The notes beneath the pieces are model-generated. The model made no database searches. It had not been told where the DNA came from and worked only from the letters and a program-made list of their open reading frames with translations. Below are positions 1 through 7,851 of a stretch of 64,000 bases of DNA, one piece after another. The position numbers were made by a program, and so were the translations under genes. How positions within the stretch are numbered: the first letter of the stretch is position 1; each line of letters starts with the position of its first letter. The DNA is from Terrabacter sp. Root181 (lineage in GTDB: Bacteria; Actinomycetota; Actinomycetes; Actinomycetales; Dermatophilaceae): assembly GCF_001428505.1 (NCBI RefSeq), contig NZ_LMHU01000001.1:1076891-1140890 (forward strand), in the 5' to 3' direction.

Positions 1-472
1 CGAGCGTGCGGTCCGGCTCGGGGATCGCGTTGTGCAGCGGGCCCTCGAACGTCGTCGGGCCGGGCGTGGCCGGGTCCGTGTCCTGGTCGGGGTAGCGCGA
101 TTCGCGCTCGTTGCCGAACTCGGCGAGGATCACGAAGATCTTGTCGGTGCCCTCGCGGCTCAGCTCGACGTACTCGTCGGTGGGGCCCTTCCCGCCGGTC
201 GCGCCCTTGACCTTGACGACGGTGCTGTTGCCCTTCTTGACGGGCGTGGCGGTGCCGTTCAGCACCTGCTTGATCGCCGTCTCCTTGAGAGCGCGGCGCT
301 TGTCCTCCCTGGGGTTGGGGAGCTCGTCCGACCCCTTCTGGGCGGCGGCGTCGGCCGGCTGGTGGGCGACCCGGTCGACGGTCGGTTGGGCGCCGACCAT
401 GGGAGCGCCGACGGCGACCCCCATGCCGGCTGCGAGAGCGAGGCTGAGCAGCCCCCTGGACGTCCTGCGCAC
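1..472 (-). CDS. M6-family (immune inhibitor A-like) secreted metalloprotease, N-terminal part
   Basis: Only the first 157 codons are in the window; the rest runs off the left edge. The protein starts with a GTG preceded by a strong GAGGAGGA ribosome site. It has a short Arg-containing N-region, a hydrophobic stretch (LLSLALAAGMGVAVGA) and a plausible signal-peptidase site after VGAQ, so it should be exported. The following DELPNPREDKRRALKETAI and the segment IFVILAEFGNE match the propeptide and early catalytic region of actinobacterial immune-inhibitor-A peptidases. The zinc motif HExxH lies outside the window and could not be checked. Family assignment rests on the N-terminal pattern only. 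Confidence 0.75.
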   Translation of the reverse strand, partial: MRRTSRGLLSLALAAGMGVAVGAPMVGAQPTVDRVAHQPADAAAQKGSDELPNPREDKRRALKETAIKQVLNGTATPVKKGNSTVVKVKGATGGKGPTDEYVELSREGTDKIFVILAEFGNERESRYPDQDTDPATPGPTTFEGPLHNAIPEPDRTL

Positions 473-519
473 TGATCCTCCTCGACTGGCAGCCGTCGTC
501 GGCCGCCGGTCCGCGCGAT

Positions 520-546
520 GCGCGTGGCCCGATCCGGGTCACGCGC
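520..546. terminator. GC-rich hairpin between GDSL hydrolase and M6 protease genes
   Basis: A 7-bp outer stem (GCGCGTG/CACGCGC) encloses a CCCG/CGGG inner stem around ATC. It lies in the 294-bp gap downstream of the minus-strand ung-GDSL operon and upstream of the protease gene. No T-run follows on either strand, so a terminator role is only a suggestion. I see no gene in the gap. Confidence 0.35.
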
Positions 547-766
547 ACCAGTGGTGTCGGGTTGGGGCTCCCCCGAGCAACCCGAGAAGGAGAATGGCAG
601 GACGGACCGCTCCGCGCCAGAGGTTGGAGCCATCCATTTTCAGGAGATCCTCAGGTGGCGGGCAGGGTGTTCCGAAGAAGTGGTCGTATGCCGGGTGGTC
701 GACGGAGGATCCGGAGCCGTACTTGCCGGGCGCGTCCGCGTCCCGGCCCGAGCGTGTGACGCGGCG

Positions 767-1585
767 TCAGTCGAGGGGGGCGACGTCGGGGCGCTTGGCC
801 AGGCGGTGGTCGCCCGAGCTGCGCCCGGTGAGGCGGCGGTGGACCCACGGGCCGACGTACTCCTTGGCCCACTGCGCGTTGGCCTGCAGCGCCTCGCGGC
901 GGCCGATCGGGGGAGCAGGCTCGAGCGGGGTGGCCCAGTCGGTTTCGGTCGGCGTGTGGCCGAGGGCCTCGAGCGCGGCGAGGGCGACGCGGCGGTGGCC
1001 CTCGGTCGTCATGTGGATGCGGTCCTCGGACCACATCCGCCAGTCCCGGAGGGCGTGCAGGCCCCACTGGTCGATGACGTGGGCGCCGTTGCGACGGGCG
1101 ATGCTCCAGATGTTGGCGGTGTGGATCGCGGCGCGACCCCGGGTGGCCTTGACGAGCGGGGCGTCGGCCGGGTCGACCGGCGTGGCCATGAGGACGTCGG
1201 CCCCGGTCGCGCGGATGCGGGCGACGGCGGCCTCGAGCCGCGCGGCGAGGCCGTCGAGGTCGGCCTTCGGGCGCAGGATGTCGTTGCCGCCGCCGACGAT
1301 GCTGACCAGGTCGGGCTGGAGCGACAGGGCGTCCTCGAGCTGCGGGCCGACGACGTCGGCGAGCTTGCGGCCGCGCACGGCGAGGTTGGCGTAGCCGAAG
1401 TCGAGCCCCTCGCTGCGAGCGATCTCGGACAGGTGCGACGCGAGCCGGTCGGCCCAGCCGGCGAACTCGCCGTCGTGCCCGAACGTCGGGTCGTCGTCGC
1501 ACATGCCCTCGGTGAACGAGTCGCCGATCGCGACGAAGCGCGTCCAGACCGTGGGTCCGGAGCCGTCGGGTGCGGGCTGGGTCAT
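767..1585 (-). CDS. SGNH/GDSL-family hydrolase
   Basis: A 272-residue cytoplasmic esterase/lipase-type hydrolase without a signal peptide. SGNH blocks are clear: block I GDSFTEG near residue 20 (nucleophilic Ser), a Gly in the [10 protein letters not shown] segment, block III GGGNDI (Asn) near residue 95, and block [11 protein letters not shown] with the catalytic Asp/His pair near residue 200. The ATG start overlaps the stop of the upstream uracil-DNA glycosylase gene by four bases (ATGA), so the two are translationally coupled. The natural ester substrate cannot be told from sequence. Confidence 0.9.
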   Translation of the reverse strand: MTQPAPDGSGPTVWTRFVAIGDSFTEGMCDDDPTFGHDGEFAGWADRLASHLSEIARSEGLDFGYANLAVRGRKLADVVGPQLEDALSLQPDLVSIVGGGNDILRPKADLDGLAARLEAAVARIRATGADVLMATPVDPADAPLVKATRGRAAIHTANIWSIARRNGAHVIDQWGLHALRDWRMWSEDRIHMTTEGHRRVALAALEALGHTPTETDWATPLEPAPPIGRREALQANAQWAKEYVGPWVHRRLTGRSSGDHRLAKRPDVAPLD

Positions 1586-2265
1586 GTCAGCCTCCAGTCG
1601 ATGGGTGCCGCGCCCTGCTGGGCGAGGAGGTCGTTGGTGCGGCTGAAGGGCCGCGAGCCGAAGAAGCCGGAACGCGCCGAGAGCGGGGACGGGTGGGCCG
1701 ACTCGATGCGCGGCACGTCGCCGAGCATGGGGGCGAGGGACTGCGCCTGCCGTCCCCAGAGGATCGCGACCAGTGGTCCGCCGCGCTGGACGAGGGCCGA
1801 GATCGCCTGTGCCGTCACGGTTTCCCAGCCCTTGCCCTGGTGGCTGGCTGACGCGCCGGGCCGCACCGTGAGCACCCTGTTGAGCAGCATCACGCCGCGC
1901 TGGAACCACGGCGTCAGGTCGCCGTCGCCCGGCGTCGGGAGGCCGAGGTCGGTGCCGAGCTCCTGGTAGATGTTCTGCAGCGACCGGGGGACCGGGCGCA
2001 CGTCGGGCGCGACGCTGAAGCTCAGGCCCACCGGGTGACCGGGTGTCGGGTAGGGGTCCTGGCCGACCACGAGCACGCGCACGTCGGGCAGTGGCAGCGA
2101 GAAGGCGCGCAGCACGCGGTCGCCGGCCGGGAGGTAGCCGCGACCTGCCGCCACCTCCGCGCGCAGGAACTCCCCCATCGCGGTGATGGTGTCGGCGACC
2201 GGCTCGAGCGCCGGCACCCACGTCGGGTGGACGAGGTCGCTGAGGGGGCGGGCTGGCACGGCCAC
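1582..2265 (-). CDS. ung: uracil-DNA glycosylase, family 1
   Basis: A 227-residue base-excision-repair enzyme that removes uracil from DNA. The water-activating motif is GQDPYP (usually GQDPYH; the P variant is common in actinobacteria), followed by GLSFSV, the [10 protein letters not shown] region, LLNRVLTVR, and the DNA-intercalation motif AHPSPLSA with [12 protein letters not shown] near the C-terminus. Length matches the family. It is the first gene of a two-gene minus-strand operon with the GDSL hydrolase and starts 38 bp from the divergent nagA gene. Confidence 0.96.
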   Translation of the reverse strand: MAVPARPLSDLVHPTWVPALEPVADTITAMGEFLRAEVAAGRGYLPAGDRVLRAFSLPLPDVRVLVVGQDPYPTPGHPVGLSFSVAPDVRPVPRSLQNIYQELGTDLGLPTPGDGDLTPWFQRGVMLLNRVLTVRPGASASHQGKGWETVTAQAISALVQRGGPLVAILWGRQAQSLAPMLGDVPRIESAHPSPLSARSGFFGSRPFSRTNDLLAQQGAAPIDWRLT

Positions 2266-2303
2266 ACGCTACCCCTGTGCGGTGTGCGACAGAATCGACC
2301 CCG

Positions 2304-3482
2304 ATGAACCTCACACTGCGCGGACCCGCCCTCGTCGACGACACGGTGCTGCCCGACGTCCTCGTCCACGTCGACGGCGAGCGCATCACGGCCGTCACTC
2401 CACTCACGGCCGGCGCGGAGCCCCCGCCCGGCGCCGACGCGGCCGAGCGGGTGTCGGGGACGATGCTGCCTGCATACGTCGACATCCACTGCCACGGCGG
2501 CGGCGGCACGGCGTTCACCGACCTCCGCGACGACGCGGCCGCCGCTGCGGCCGAGCACCACCACGCGCACGGCTCGACGAGCCTCCTCGCGAGCCTCGTG
2601 ACGATGAGCTCCCGTGACCTCGAGCGGGGCGTCGCGATGCTCGCCGAGCTCGCCGACGACGGCGTCGTCGACGGGATCCACCTCGAGGGTCCGTGGCTGG
2701 CCGAGGCCCGCTGCGGCGCCCACGACCCGACGCTCCTGCGTGACCCCTCGCTCGCCGAGGTCGAGCGCCTCATCGAGCTCGGCCGCGGCCACATCCGCCA
2801 GGTGACGCTCGCCCCTGAGCGCGCTCACGGCCTCGACCTCGTCCGCTGGCTCACGTCGGCCGGCATCCACGCGGCAGTGGGTCACACGACGGCCACCTAC
2901 GCGCAGGTCGAGGCGGCGGTCGCGGCCGGCGCCGACCTCGCCACGCACCTCTTCAACGGCATGGACCCGTGGCACCATCGCACGCCGGGCGCCGTTGCGG
3001 CACTGATGCGTTCGGCCGCGCGCGGTCACGTCACGGTCGAGCTCATCGCCGACGGCGCGCACCTGTCGGACGACACCGTGCGCACGGTCCTCGACCTCGT
3101 CGGCGCCGACCACGTCGCCTTCGTCTCCGACGCCATGGCGGCGGCCGGCGTCGGAGACGGTGCCTACGTCCTCGGCGGCCTCTCGGTCGTCGTCGACCGC
3201 GGCATCGCCCGCCTCACCCGTGACCCCGACGGCACGACGCCCGGATCGATCGCCGGGGGCACGAGCCACGTCGCCGACATCGTGGCCCGGGCCGTTGCCG
3301 CCGGCGTCCCGATGGCGTATGCCGTCCGCCCCGCCACGCGCACGCCTGCCCGCGCGCTCGGGCTGGCCGACCGGGGGGCGCTCGCCGTGGGATCCCGCGC
3401 CGACGTGGTCGTCGTCGACGAGGCCGCCCGAGCGACCCGGGTCATGAGACGCGGGCGGTGGCTGGAGTCCCCGCTGCCCTAG
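2304..3482 (+). CDS. nagA: N-acetylglucosamine-6-phosphate deacetylase
   Basis: A 392-residue amidohydrolase that deacetylates GlcNAc-6-P in amino-sugar catabolism and cell-wall recycling. Visible family motifs in order: DIHCHGGGG (metal/phosphate region near residue 58), HLEGPWL (metal-binding Glu), AVGHTTATY, THLFNGMDPWHHRTPG, and FVSDAMAAAG with the catalytic Asp. The ATG at 2304 is chosen because homology starts there; an in-frame ATG 27 bp upstream would add an unrelated leader. No nagB or PTS genes are nearby. The HAD gene begins 9 bp after its stop, so they are probably co-transcribed. Confidence 0.95.
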   Translation: MNLTLRGPALVDDTVLPDVLVHVDGERITAVTPLTAGAEPPPGADAAERVSGTMLPAYVDIHCHGGGGTAFTDLRDDAAAAAAEHHHAHGSTSLLASLVTMSSRDLERGVAMLAELADDGVVDGIHLEGPWLAEARCGAHDPTLLRDPSLAEVERLIELGRGHIRQVTLAPERAHGLDLVRWLTSAGIHAAVGHTTATYAQVEAAVAAGADLATHLFNGMDPWHHRTPGAVAALMRSAARGHVTVELIADGAHLSDDTVRTVLDLVGADHVAFVSDAMAAAGVGDGAYVLGGLSVVVDRGIARLTRDPDGTTPGSIAGGTSHVADIVARAVAAGVPMAYAVRPATRTPARALGLADRGALAVGSRADVVVVDEAARATRVMRRGRWLESPLP

Positions 3483-3491
3483 GCTCGGCCG

Positions 3492-4139
3492 GTGACTTCT
3501 CCCCGCTGGTCCACCGCTGTCTTCGACCTCGACGGCACGCTGGCCGACACGATCAACCTCATCGTCGAGTCCTACCAGCACGCGTTCCGCACCGTCATCG
3601 GCCGCGAGGAGGACCCGGACGTGATCCGTTCGTGGATCGGCCGGCCCCTCATCGGCGCGTTCCGCGACCACTCGCCCGAGCACGCGGACGAGCTCTACGC
3701 GACCTACCTGCAGTGGAACGCCGACAACACCGAGCGCCTCATCCGCGGCTACGACGGCGTCGTCGAGGTGCTCGGCGACCTGCGCGCTGCGGGCGTCCAC
3801 GTCGGTGTCGCCACGTCGAAGCGGCGCGAGTCGGCCGAGCAGGCCATGGACATCCTCGGCATCAGCGAGCACGTCGACGTCCTCGTCGCGATGGAGGACA
3901 CCGAGCGGCACAAGCCCGACCCGACGCCGCTGCTGCTCGCGCTCGACCGGATGGGGCGCGGGTCCAACGACGCCGTCTACGTCGGTGACGCGGTCGTCGA
4001 CGTGCTCGCCGGCAAGGCCGCGGGCATGGACACCGTCGCCGTCACGTGGGGCGCGGGCCTGCCCGACGCCCTGCACGGCGTGCGGCCCACGGCCGTCGTG
4101 GCGACCGCCGGCGAGCTGCGCACCGCCCTCATCGGCTGA
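3492..4139 (+). CDS. HAD-superfamily phosphatase (phosphoglycolate phosphatase-like)
   Basis: A 215-residue haloacid-dehalogenase-type phosphatase. Motif I is FDLDGTLADT (nucleophile and acid/base Asp near residues 11 and 13), motif II VATSK, motif III Lys in RHKPDPTP, and motif IV YVGDAVVDVL. The helical cap between motifs I and II makes it a subclass I Gph/PpaX-like enzyme. A GTG start fits both spacing and homology. It follows nagA by 9 bp, so it may act on a sugar phosphate, but the substrate cannot be read from sequence. Confidence 0.9.
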   Translation: MTSPRWSTAVFDLDGTLADTINLIVESYQHAFRTVIGREEDPDVIRSWIGRPLIGAFRDHSPEHADELYATYLQWNADNTERLIRGYDGVVEVLGDLRAAGVHVGVATSKRRESAEQAMDILGISEHVDVLVAMEDTERHKPDPTPLLLALDRMGRGSNDAVYVGDAVVDVLAGKAAGMDTVAVTWGAGLPDALHGVRPTAVVATAGELRTALIG

Positions 4140-4192
4140 GGTCCTTGGGGGTCCCGGTCCGCACCTGACGGCCCGCAGGCTGCGTCCCAACG

Positions 4193-4262
4193 ACCGAACG
4201 CCGCGTTCGGTCGCGAACGCGCCGTCAGAACACCGAGCTCGACACCGAACGCGGCGTTCGGT
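4193..4262. promoter_or_regulatory. pair of 19-bp palindromes upstream of the PLP decarboxylase
   Basis: At 4193-4211 lies ACCGAACGC-C-GCGTTCGGT and at 4244-4262 its exact reverse complement ACCGAACGC-G-GCGTTCGGT. Each is a 9-1-9 palindrome, and the pair is spaced 51 bp centre to centre. They sit 55-125 bp before the decarboxylase start and behind the HAD gene. A dimeric regulator could bind both, or the arms could form one long stem. No T-tract follows, so a simple terminator is less likely. Confidence 0.55.
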
Positions 4263-4317
4263 GCGGAGGGGGTCGGAGGGGTCGGAGGCACCGGGTCGCA
4301 GGGCCTAGCATCTGTGC

Positions 4318-5679
4318 GTGCACAGCTTCGACAAGGACGCCGACCACGTCGCCGTCGACAAGGTCCTCAGCTACGCCCGCGAGCGACTGCTCATGGACCC
4401 GATCCCGCTCGACGGCGCGCAGCCCGAGGACTACCTCCGGGCCGCGGCCGGCCAGACCATCACCCCGCAGGGTCTCGGCTCGACGCGGGCGATGGAGCTC
4501 TTCGAGCACACCCTGGCGCCGGCCTGCCTCTCGACCGACCACCCCCGCTACCTCTCCTTCATCCCGTGCGCTCCGACGCGCGAGGCCGCGGCGTTCGACG
4601 TCGTCGTGGGCGCGTCATCGATCTACGGCGGGTCGTGGATGGAGGGCGCCGGCGCGGTCTACGCCGAGAACCAGGCCCTGCGCTGGATCAGTGACCTCGC
4701 CGGCCTGCCCGACTCGGCGGGCGGCGTCTTCGTGCCCGGTGGCACGGTGGGCAACCTGTCAGCGCTCGTCGTGGCACGGCATACGGCCAGGGCTCGCGCG
4801 AAGCAGGCGGGCACCGGCGCGCGCCCCTACCGGATCGCCGCGACGGACAACGCGCACTCGTCGGTCGTCTCGATGGCCGCGGTCATGGACGCCGAGGTCT
4901 GCGGCGTCCACGTCGACGAGAAGCTGCGCCTGACCGGTGCCGAGCTGCGCAGGACGCTGGAGGAGCACGGCGCCGAGACCTTCTTCGCCGTCGTCGCGAC
5001 GAGCGGCACGACGAACTTCGGTGTCGTGGACGACCTCGAGTCGGTCGCCGAGGTGTGCCGCGAGTACGGCCTGTGGCTGCACGTCGACGGTGCCTACGGC
5101 GGCGCCGGGCTCGCGGCCCCGTCGGTGCGCCACCTCTTCACCGGCATCGAGCACGCCGACTCCTTCATCGTCGACCCGCACAAGTGGCTCTTCGCGCCGT
5201 TCGACTGCTGCGCCCTCATCTACCGCGAGCCCGAGCTCGCACGGGTCGCGCACACGCAGGAGGCCGGCTACCTCGACGTCATCACGAAGTCGGCCGAGTG
5301 GAACCCGACCGACTACTCCATCGGCCTGACGCGGCGGGCCCGCGGCCTGCCGCTCTGGTACTCCCTCGCGGTCCACGGCACCGACGCCTACGTCGACGCC
5401 ATCGAGAGCACGCTCGAGGTGACGCGTTTCGCCGCCGACGAGATAGGGCGCCGCGACTACCTCGAGGCGGTGCGCGAGCCCGACCTCTCGGTCGTGGTCT
5501 TCCGGCGCCTCGGCTGGTCGCCCGAGGACTACCAGGCGTGGACCGACCGGCTACTCGCGCAGGAGTTCGCCTTCGTCGTGCCGACGACGTTCCGCGCGGA
5601 GACGCTGACGCGCTTCGCGATCGTCAACCCGCACACGACGAAGGAGGACGTCAACGCCATCCTCGATACGATGGCGTGA
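4318..5679 (+). CDS. pyridoxal-5'-phosphate-dependent group II decarboxylase
   Basis: A 453-residue fold-type-I decarboxylase of the aromatic-L-amino-acid/glutamate family. The Schiff-base lysine is Lys289 in DPHKWLF; His180 in DNAHSS stacks on PLP; Asp257 in HVDGAYGG contacts the pyridine nitrogen; VVATSGTTNFG is the conserved phosphate loop. The active-site Tyr loop region (WNPTDYSIGL) is present. Sequence does not settle whether the substrate is an aromatic amino acid, a branched one or another acid. It stands alone behind a palindromic upstream region (4193-4262), so it probably has its own regulator. Confidence 0.9.
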   Translation: MHSFDKDADHVAVDKVLSYARERLLMDPIPLDGAQPEDYLRAAAGQTITPQGLGSTRAMELFEHTLAPACLSTDHPRYLSFIPCAPTREAAAFDVVVGASSIYGGSWMEGAGAVYAENQALRWISDLAGLPDSAGGVFVPGGTVGNLSALVVARHTARARAKQAGTGARPYRIAATDNAHSSVVSMAAVMDAEVCGVHVDEKLRLTGAELRRTLEEHGAETFFAVVATSGTTNFGVVDDLESVAEVCREYGLWLHVDGAYGGAGLAAPSVRHLFTGIEHADSFIVDPHKWLFAPFDCCALIYREPELARVAHTQEAGYLDVITKSAEWNPTDYSIGLTRRARGLPLWYSLAVHGTDAYVDAIESTLEVTRFAADEIGRRDYLEAVREPDLSVVVFRRLGWSPEDYQAWTDRLLAQEFAFVVPTTFRAETLTRFAIVNPHTTKEDVNAILDTMA

Positions 5680-5806
5680 CGCACGGGGGACGCCGCACGA
5701 CCGGACGCGACGACGCGTCACGGGTGGGGCTCATGAGGCTGGTGGGACGCATGTTCCGGGCCTTCCGAGCGCCCCGCCGACGACATGCCGCGCCACGCCC
5801 GAGCTG

Positions 5807-5824
5807 AATGACACCCTTGTCATT
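5807..5824. promoter_or_regulatory. AATGACA-CCCT-TGTCATT dyad upstream of the DUF3263 gene
   Basis: A perfect 7-bp inverted repeat with a 4-bp centre, AT-rich in an otherwise very GC-rich gap. It lies 69 bp before the DUF3263 start and 128 bp after the decarboxylase stop. It could be an operator or a promoter-proximal hairpin; no T-run follows. Confidence 0.4.
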
Positions 5825-5892
5825 TCGGTCTAGGGTGTGACCGGAGCCAACGCACGACGTGAGACGCAGCACCACTCCAGCGAGACGGGGAC

Positions 5893-6192
5893 ATGAGCAC
5901 AGAACACGCCACGGCGCAGCCGCACCGCCACGAGTCCGAGGACGGCCTCAGTGCGCGTGACCTCGAGATCCTGGCGTTCGAGCGCCAGTGGTGGAAGTAC
6001 GCCGGCTCCAAGGAGCAGGCCATCAAGGAGCTCTTCGACATGAGCTCCACGCGGTACTACCAGGTGCTCAACGCGCTCCTCGACAGCCCGGAGGCCCTCG
6101 AGGCCGACCCGATGCTCATCAAGCGCCTGCGCCGCATGCGCGCGAGCCGCCAGCGGGCGCGCACGAGCCGCCGCCTCGGCATCAACGTCTGA
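5893..6192 (+). CDS. DUF3263 domain protein
   Basis: A 99-residue soluble basic protein found across actinobacteria. The region from LSARDLEILAFERQWW to RQRARTSRRLG matches DUF3263. The core, KEQAIKELFDMSSTRYYQV, looks like a helix-turn-helix, so a DNA-binding role is plausible but unproven. The first 20 residues are polar and variable. Start ATG is preceded by GACGGGGAC. It has its own upstream gap containing the AATGACA dyad. Confidence 0.85.
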   Translation: MSTEHATAQPHRHESEDGLSARDLEILAFERQWWKYAGSKEQAIKELFDMSSTRYYQVLNALLDSPEALEADPMLIKRLRRMRASRQRARTSRRLGINV

Positions 6193-6286
6193 CCCGTCCC
6201 TCACGTCGCCCGTCCCACCGATGGGCAGGTGGCCGCTCGAGCCGGTGATGCGGGCCCTCGCAACGCGCGCGTGGTTCACTTCCCTC

Positions 6287-6751
6287 ATGGCCGAGGTGAC
6301 GATCCGCCGCGCGTCGGCCGACGACGCCCTCATCGTCGCCGCGCTGCACCTGCAGTTCGCCCGCGAGCTGGGTATGCCGTCCGAGACTGGCTACCTCGAC
6401 CGTTTCGTCGACGCGTGGCTGGCCGAGCGGCCCGACCGGCCGACGTGGATCGCCGAGAGCCGCGGCGAGCACGCCGGCATCCTCGAGACCCGGCGCATCC
6501 ACGCGCTGCCGTGGCCCGGTCGCAAGGACGTCTCCTGGCTGCACGTCGGTGGCCTCTTCGTGGCCCCGGGCTGCCGTGACCGCGGCGTCGGCCGCGCCCT
6601 CACCGAGGCGATGATCGAGTGGTCGCGCACCACCGACGTCAAGTGGATCCGGCTCAACGCCCCCGACGACCGCGCGCAGGAGTTCTACGAGCGGCTCGGC
6701 TTCAGCTCGCCCGGTCGGCTCATGGAGTTCGACCTCCGGGAACCGCAGTGA
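6287..6751 (+). CDS. GNAT-family N-acetyltransferase
   Basis: A 154-residue acetyl-CoA-dependent acyltransferase. The core runs from VTIRRASADDALIVAALH (beta1/alpha1) to the acetyl-CoA pyrophosphate-binding signature CRDRGVGRAL, followed by the C-terminal LNAPDDRAQEFYERLGF strand-helix element typical of the fold. ATG at 6287 is preferred over in-frame upstream starts because the domain begins immediately after it. Its stop overlaps the GTG start of the P1 peptidase, so the two are coupled. The substrate is unknown. Confidence 0.88.
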   Translation: MAEVTIRRASADDALIVAALHLQFARELGMPSETGYLDRFVDAWLAERPDRPTWIAESRGEHAGILETRRIHALPWPGRKDVSWLHVGGLFVAPGCRDRGVGRALTEAMIEWSRTTDVKWIRLNAPDDRAQEFYERLGFSSPGRLMEFDLREPQ

Positions 6752-7818
6752 GCGGTGGCCCCTTCGTCGCGGCCCCCGGCCCGACCAACTCCCTCGTCGA
6801 CGTCTCCGGCGTGCGCGTCGGCCACTGCACCCGTGACGAGCCCGGGTGGCTCACAGGCGTCACCGTCGTGCTCGCGCCCGAGGGCGGTGCGGTCGCCGGC
6901 GTCGACGTGCGTGGCGGTGGCCCCGGCACGCGTGAGACCGACCTGCTCGACCCCCGCAACCTCGTCGACCGGATCAACGCCGTCGTCCTCGGCGGCGGGT
7001 CCGCCCTCGGCCTCGCCGCCGCCGACGGTGTCGTGGACGCCCTGCTCGACGACGGGATCGGCTGGCCGATGGGCGAGCCCGGACACGTCGTGCCGATCGT
7101 GCCGTCCGCGATCCTCTTCGACCTCGGACGGGGCGGCACGTGGGCCCATCGTCCGCGCGCGGAGGACGGGAGGGCGGCATACGCCAGTGCGTCGGCCTCG
7201 GCCGTCGCCCAGGGCTGCGTCGGCGCCGGGACCGGTGCGAAGGCGGGCGGCTTCAAGGGCGGCGTCGGCTCCGCGAGCATCGTGCTCGAGTCGGGTGCCA
7301 CCGTCGCAGCGCTCGTCGCCGTCAACGCCGTCGGCTCGGCCGTCGACCCTGCCACCGGGCTGCCGTATGCCGTGGGCCTGGGTCTCGGCGACGAGCTGGC
7401 CCACGTGGGTCGGCCGAGTGCGGCAGAGCTCGAGGAGTCCCGGGCCCGGGCCGAGGCGCTGCCCGCCAACACCGGCCGCCCGGGCCTCGCGACGACGATC
7501 GGGGTGATCGCGACGGACGCCACCCTGACCAAGGCCCAGTGCCAGAAGATGTCCGGCATCGGTCACGACGGCTTCGCGCGGGCGCTCAAGCCCGTGCACA
7601 CGCTCTTCGACGGCGACACCCTCTTCACGCTGGCGACGGGGGAGCGGCCGGCACCCGACCCGGTCGAGCAGACGCTGCTCATGGAGGCGGGCGCCGACTG
7701 CGTGGCGCGAGCGATCGTCCACGCGCTGCTGGCGGCGACGTCGGTCGACCGCTCCGCCGACGGCGGCGTGATGCTGCGCTCGTGGTCCGACGCGTTCCCG
7801 TCCGCGATCGCGCGCTGA
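6748..7818 (+). CDS. P1 (S58/DmpA) family peptidase
   Basis: A 356-residue Ntn-like autoprocessing aminopeptidase related to DmpA and BapA. Family blocks: LVDVSGVRVGHCT at the N-terminus, VVLGGGSALGLAAADGV, CVGAGTGAKAGGFKGG, VAVNAVG, and TTIGVIATDATLTKAQ, where self-cleavage before a Ser/Thr normally frees the nucleophile; the C-terminal FDGDTLFTLATG is also typical. No signal peptide is seen, so it should be cytoplasmic. The GTG start overlaps the GNAT stop by 4 bp. Physiological substrate (small N-terminal peptides or esters) is inferred from the family. Confidence 0.92.
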   Translation: MSGGPFVAAPGPTNSLVDVSGVRVGHCTRDEPGWLTGVTVVLAPEGGAVAGVDVRGGGPGTRETDLLDPRNLVDRINAVVLGGGSALGLAAADGVVDALLDDGIGWPMGEPGHVVPIVPSAILFDLGRGGTWAHRPRAEDGRAAYASASASAVAQGCVGAGTGAKAGGFKGGVGSASIVLESGATVAALVAVNAVGSAVDPATGLPYAVGLGLGDELAHVGRPSAAELEESRARAEALPANTGRPGLATTIGVIATDATLTKAQCQKMSGIGHDGFARALKPVHTLFDGDTLFTLATGERPAPDPVEQTLLMEAGADCVARAIVHALLAATSVDRSADGGVMLRSWSDAFPSAIAR

Positions 7819-7848
7819 CTCCGGGAGCCGGCGCGCTGAGACCCGGAG
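7819..7848. terminator. hairpin between convergent P1 peptidase and M48 genes
   Basis: CTCCGGG at 7819-7825 pairs with CCCGGAG at 7842-7848. It sits in the 33-bp space between two convergent stops and could end transcription from both sides. There is no T-run. Confidence 0.45.
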
Positions 7849-7851
7849 GGC

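Noticed and set aside
5729-5808. A 24-codon basic frame between the decarboxylase and DUF3263
   Set aside because: Too short, with no motif and no clear ribosome site; likely chance.
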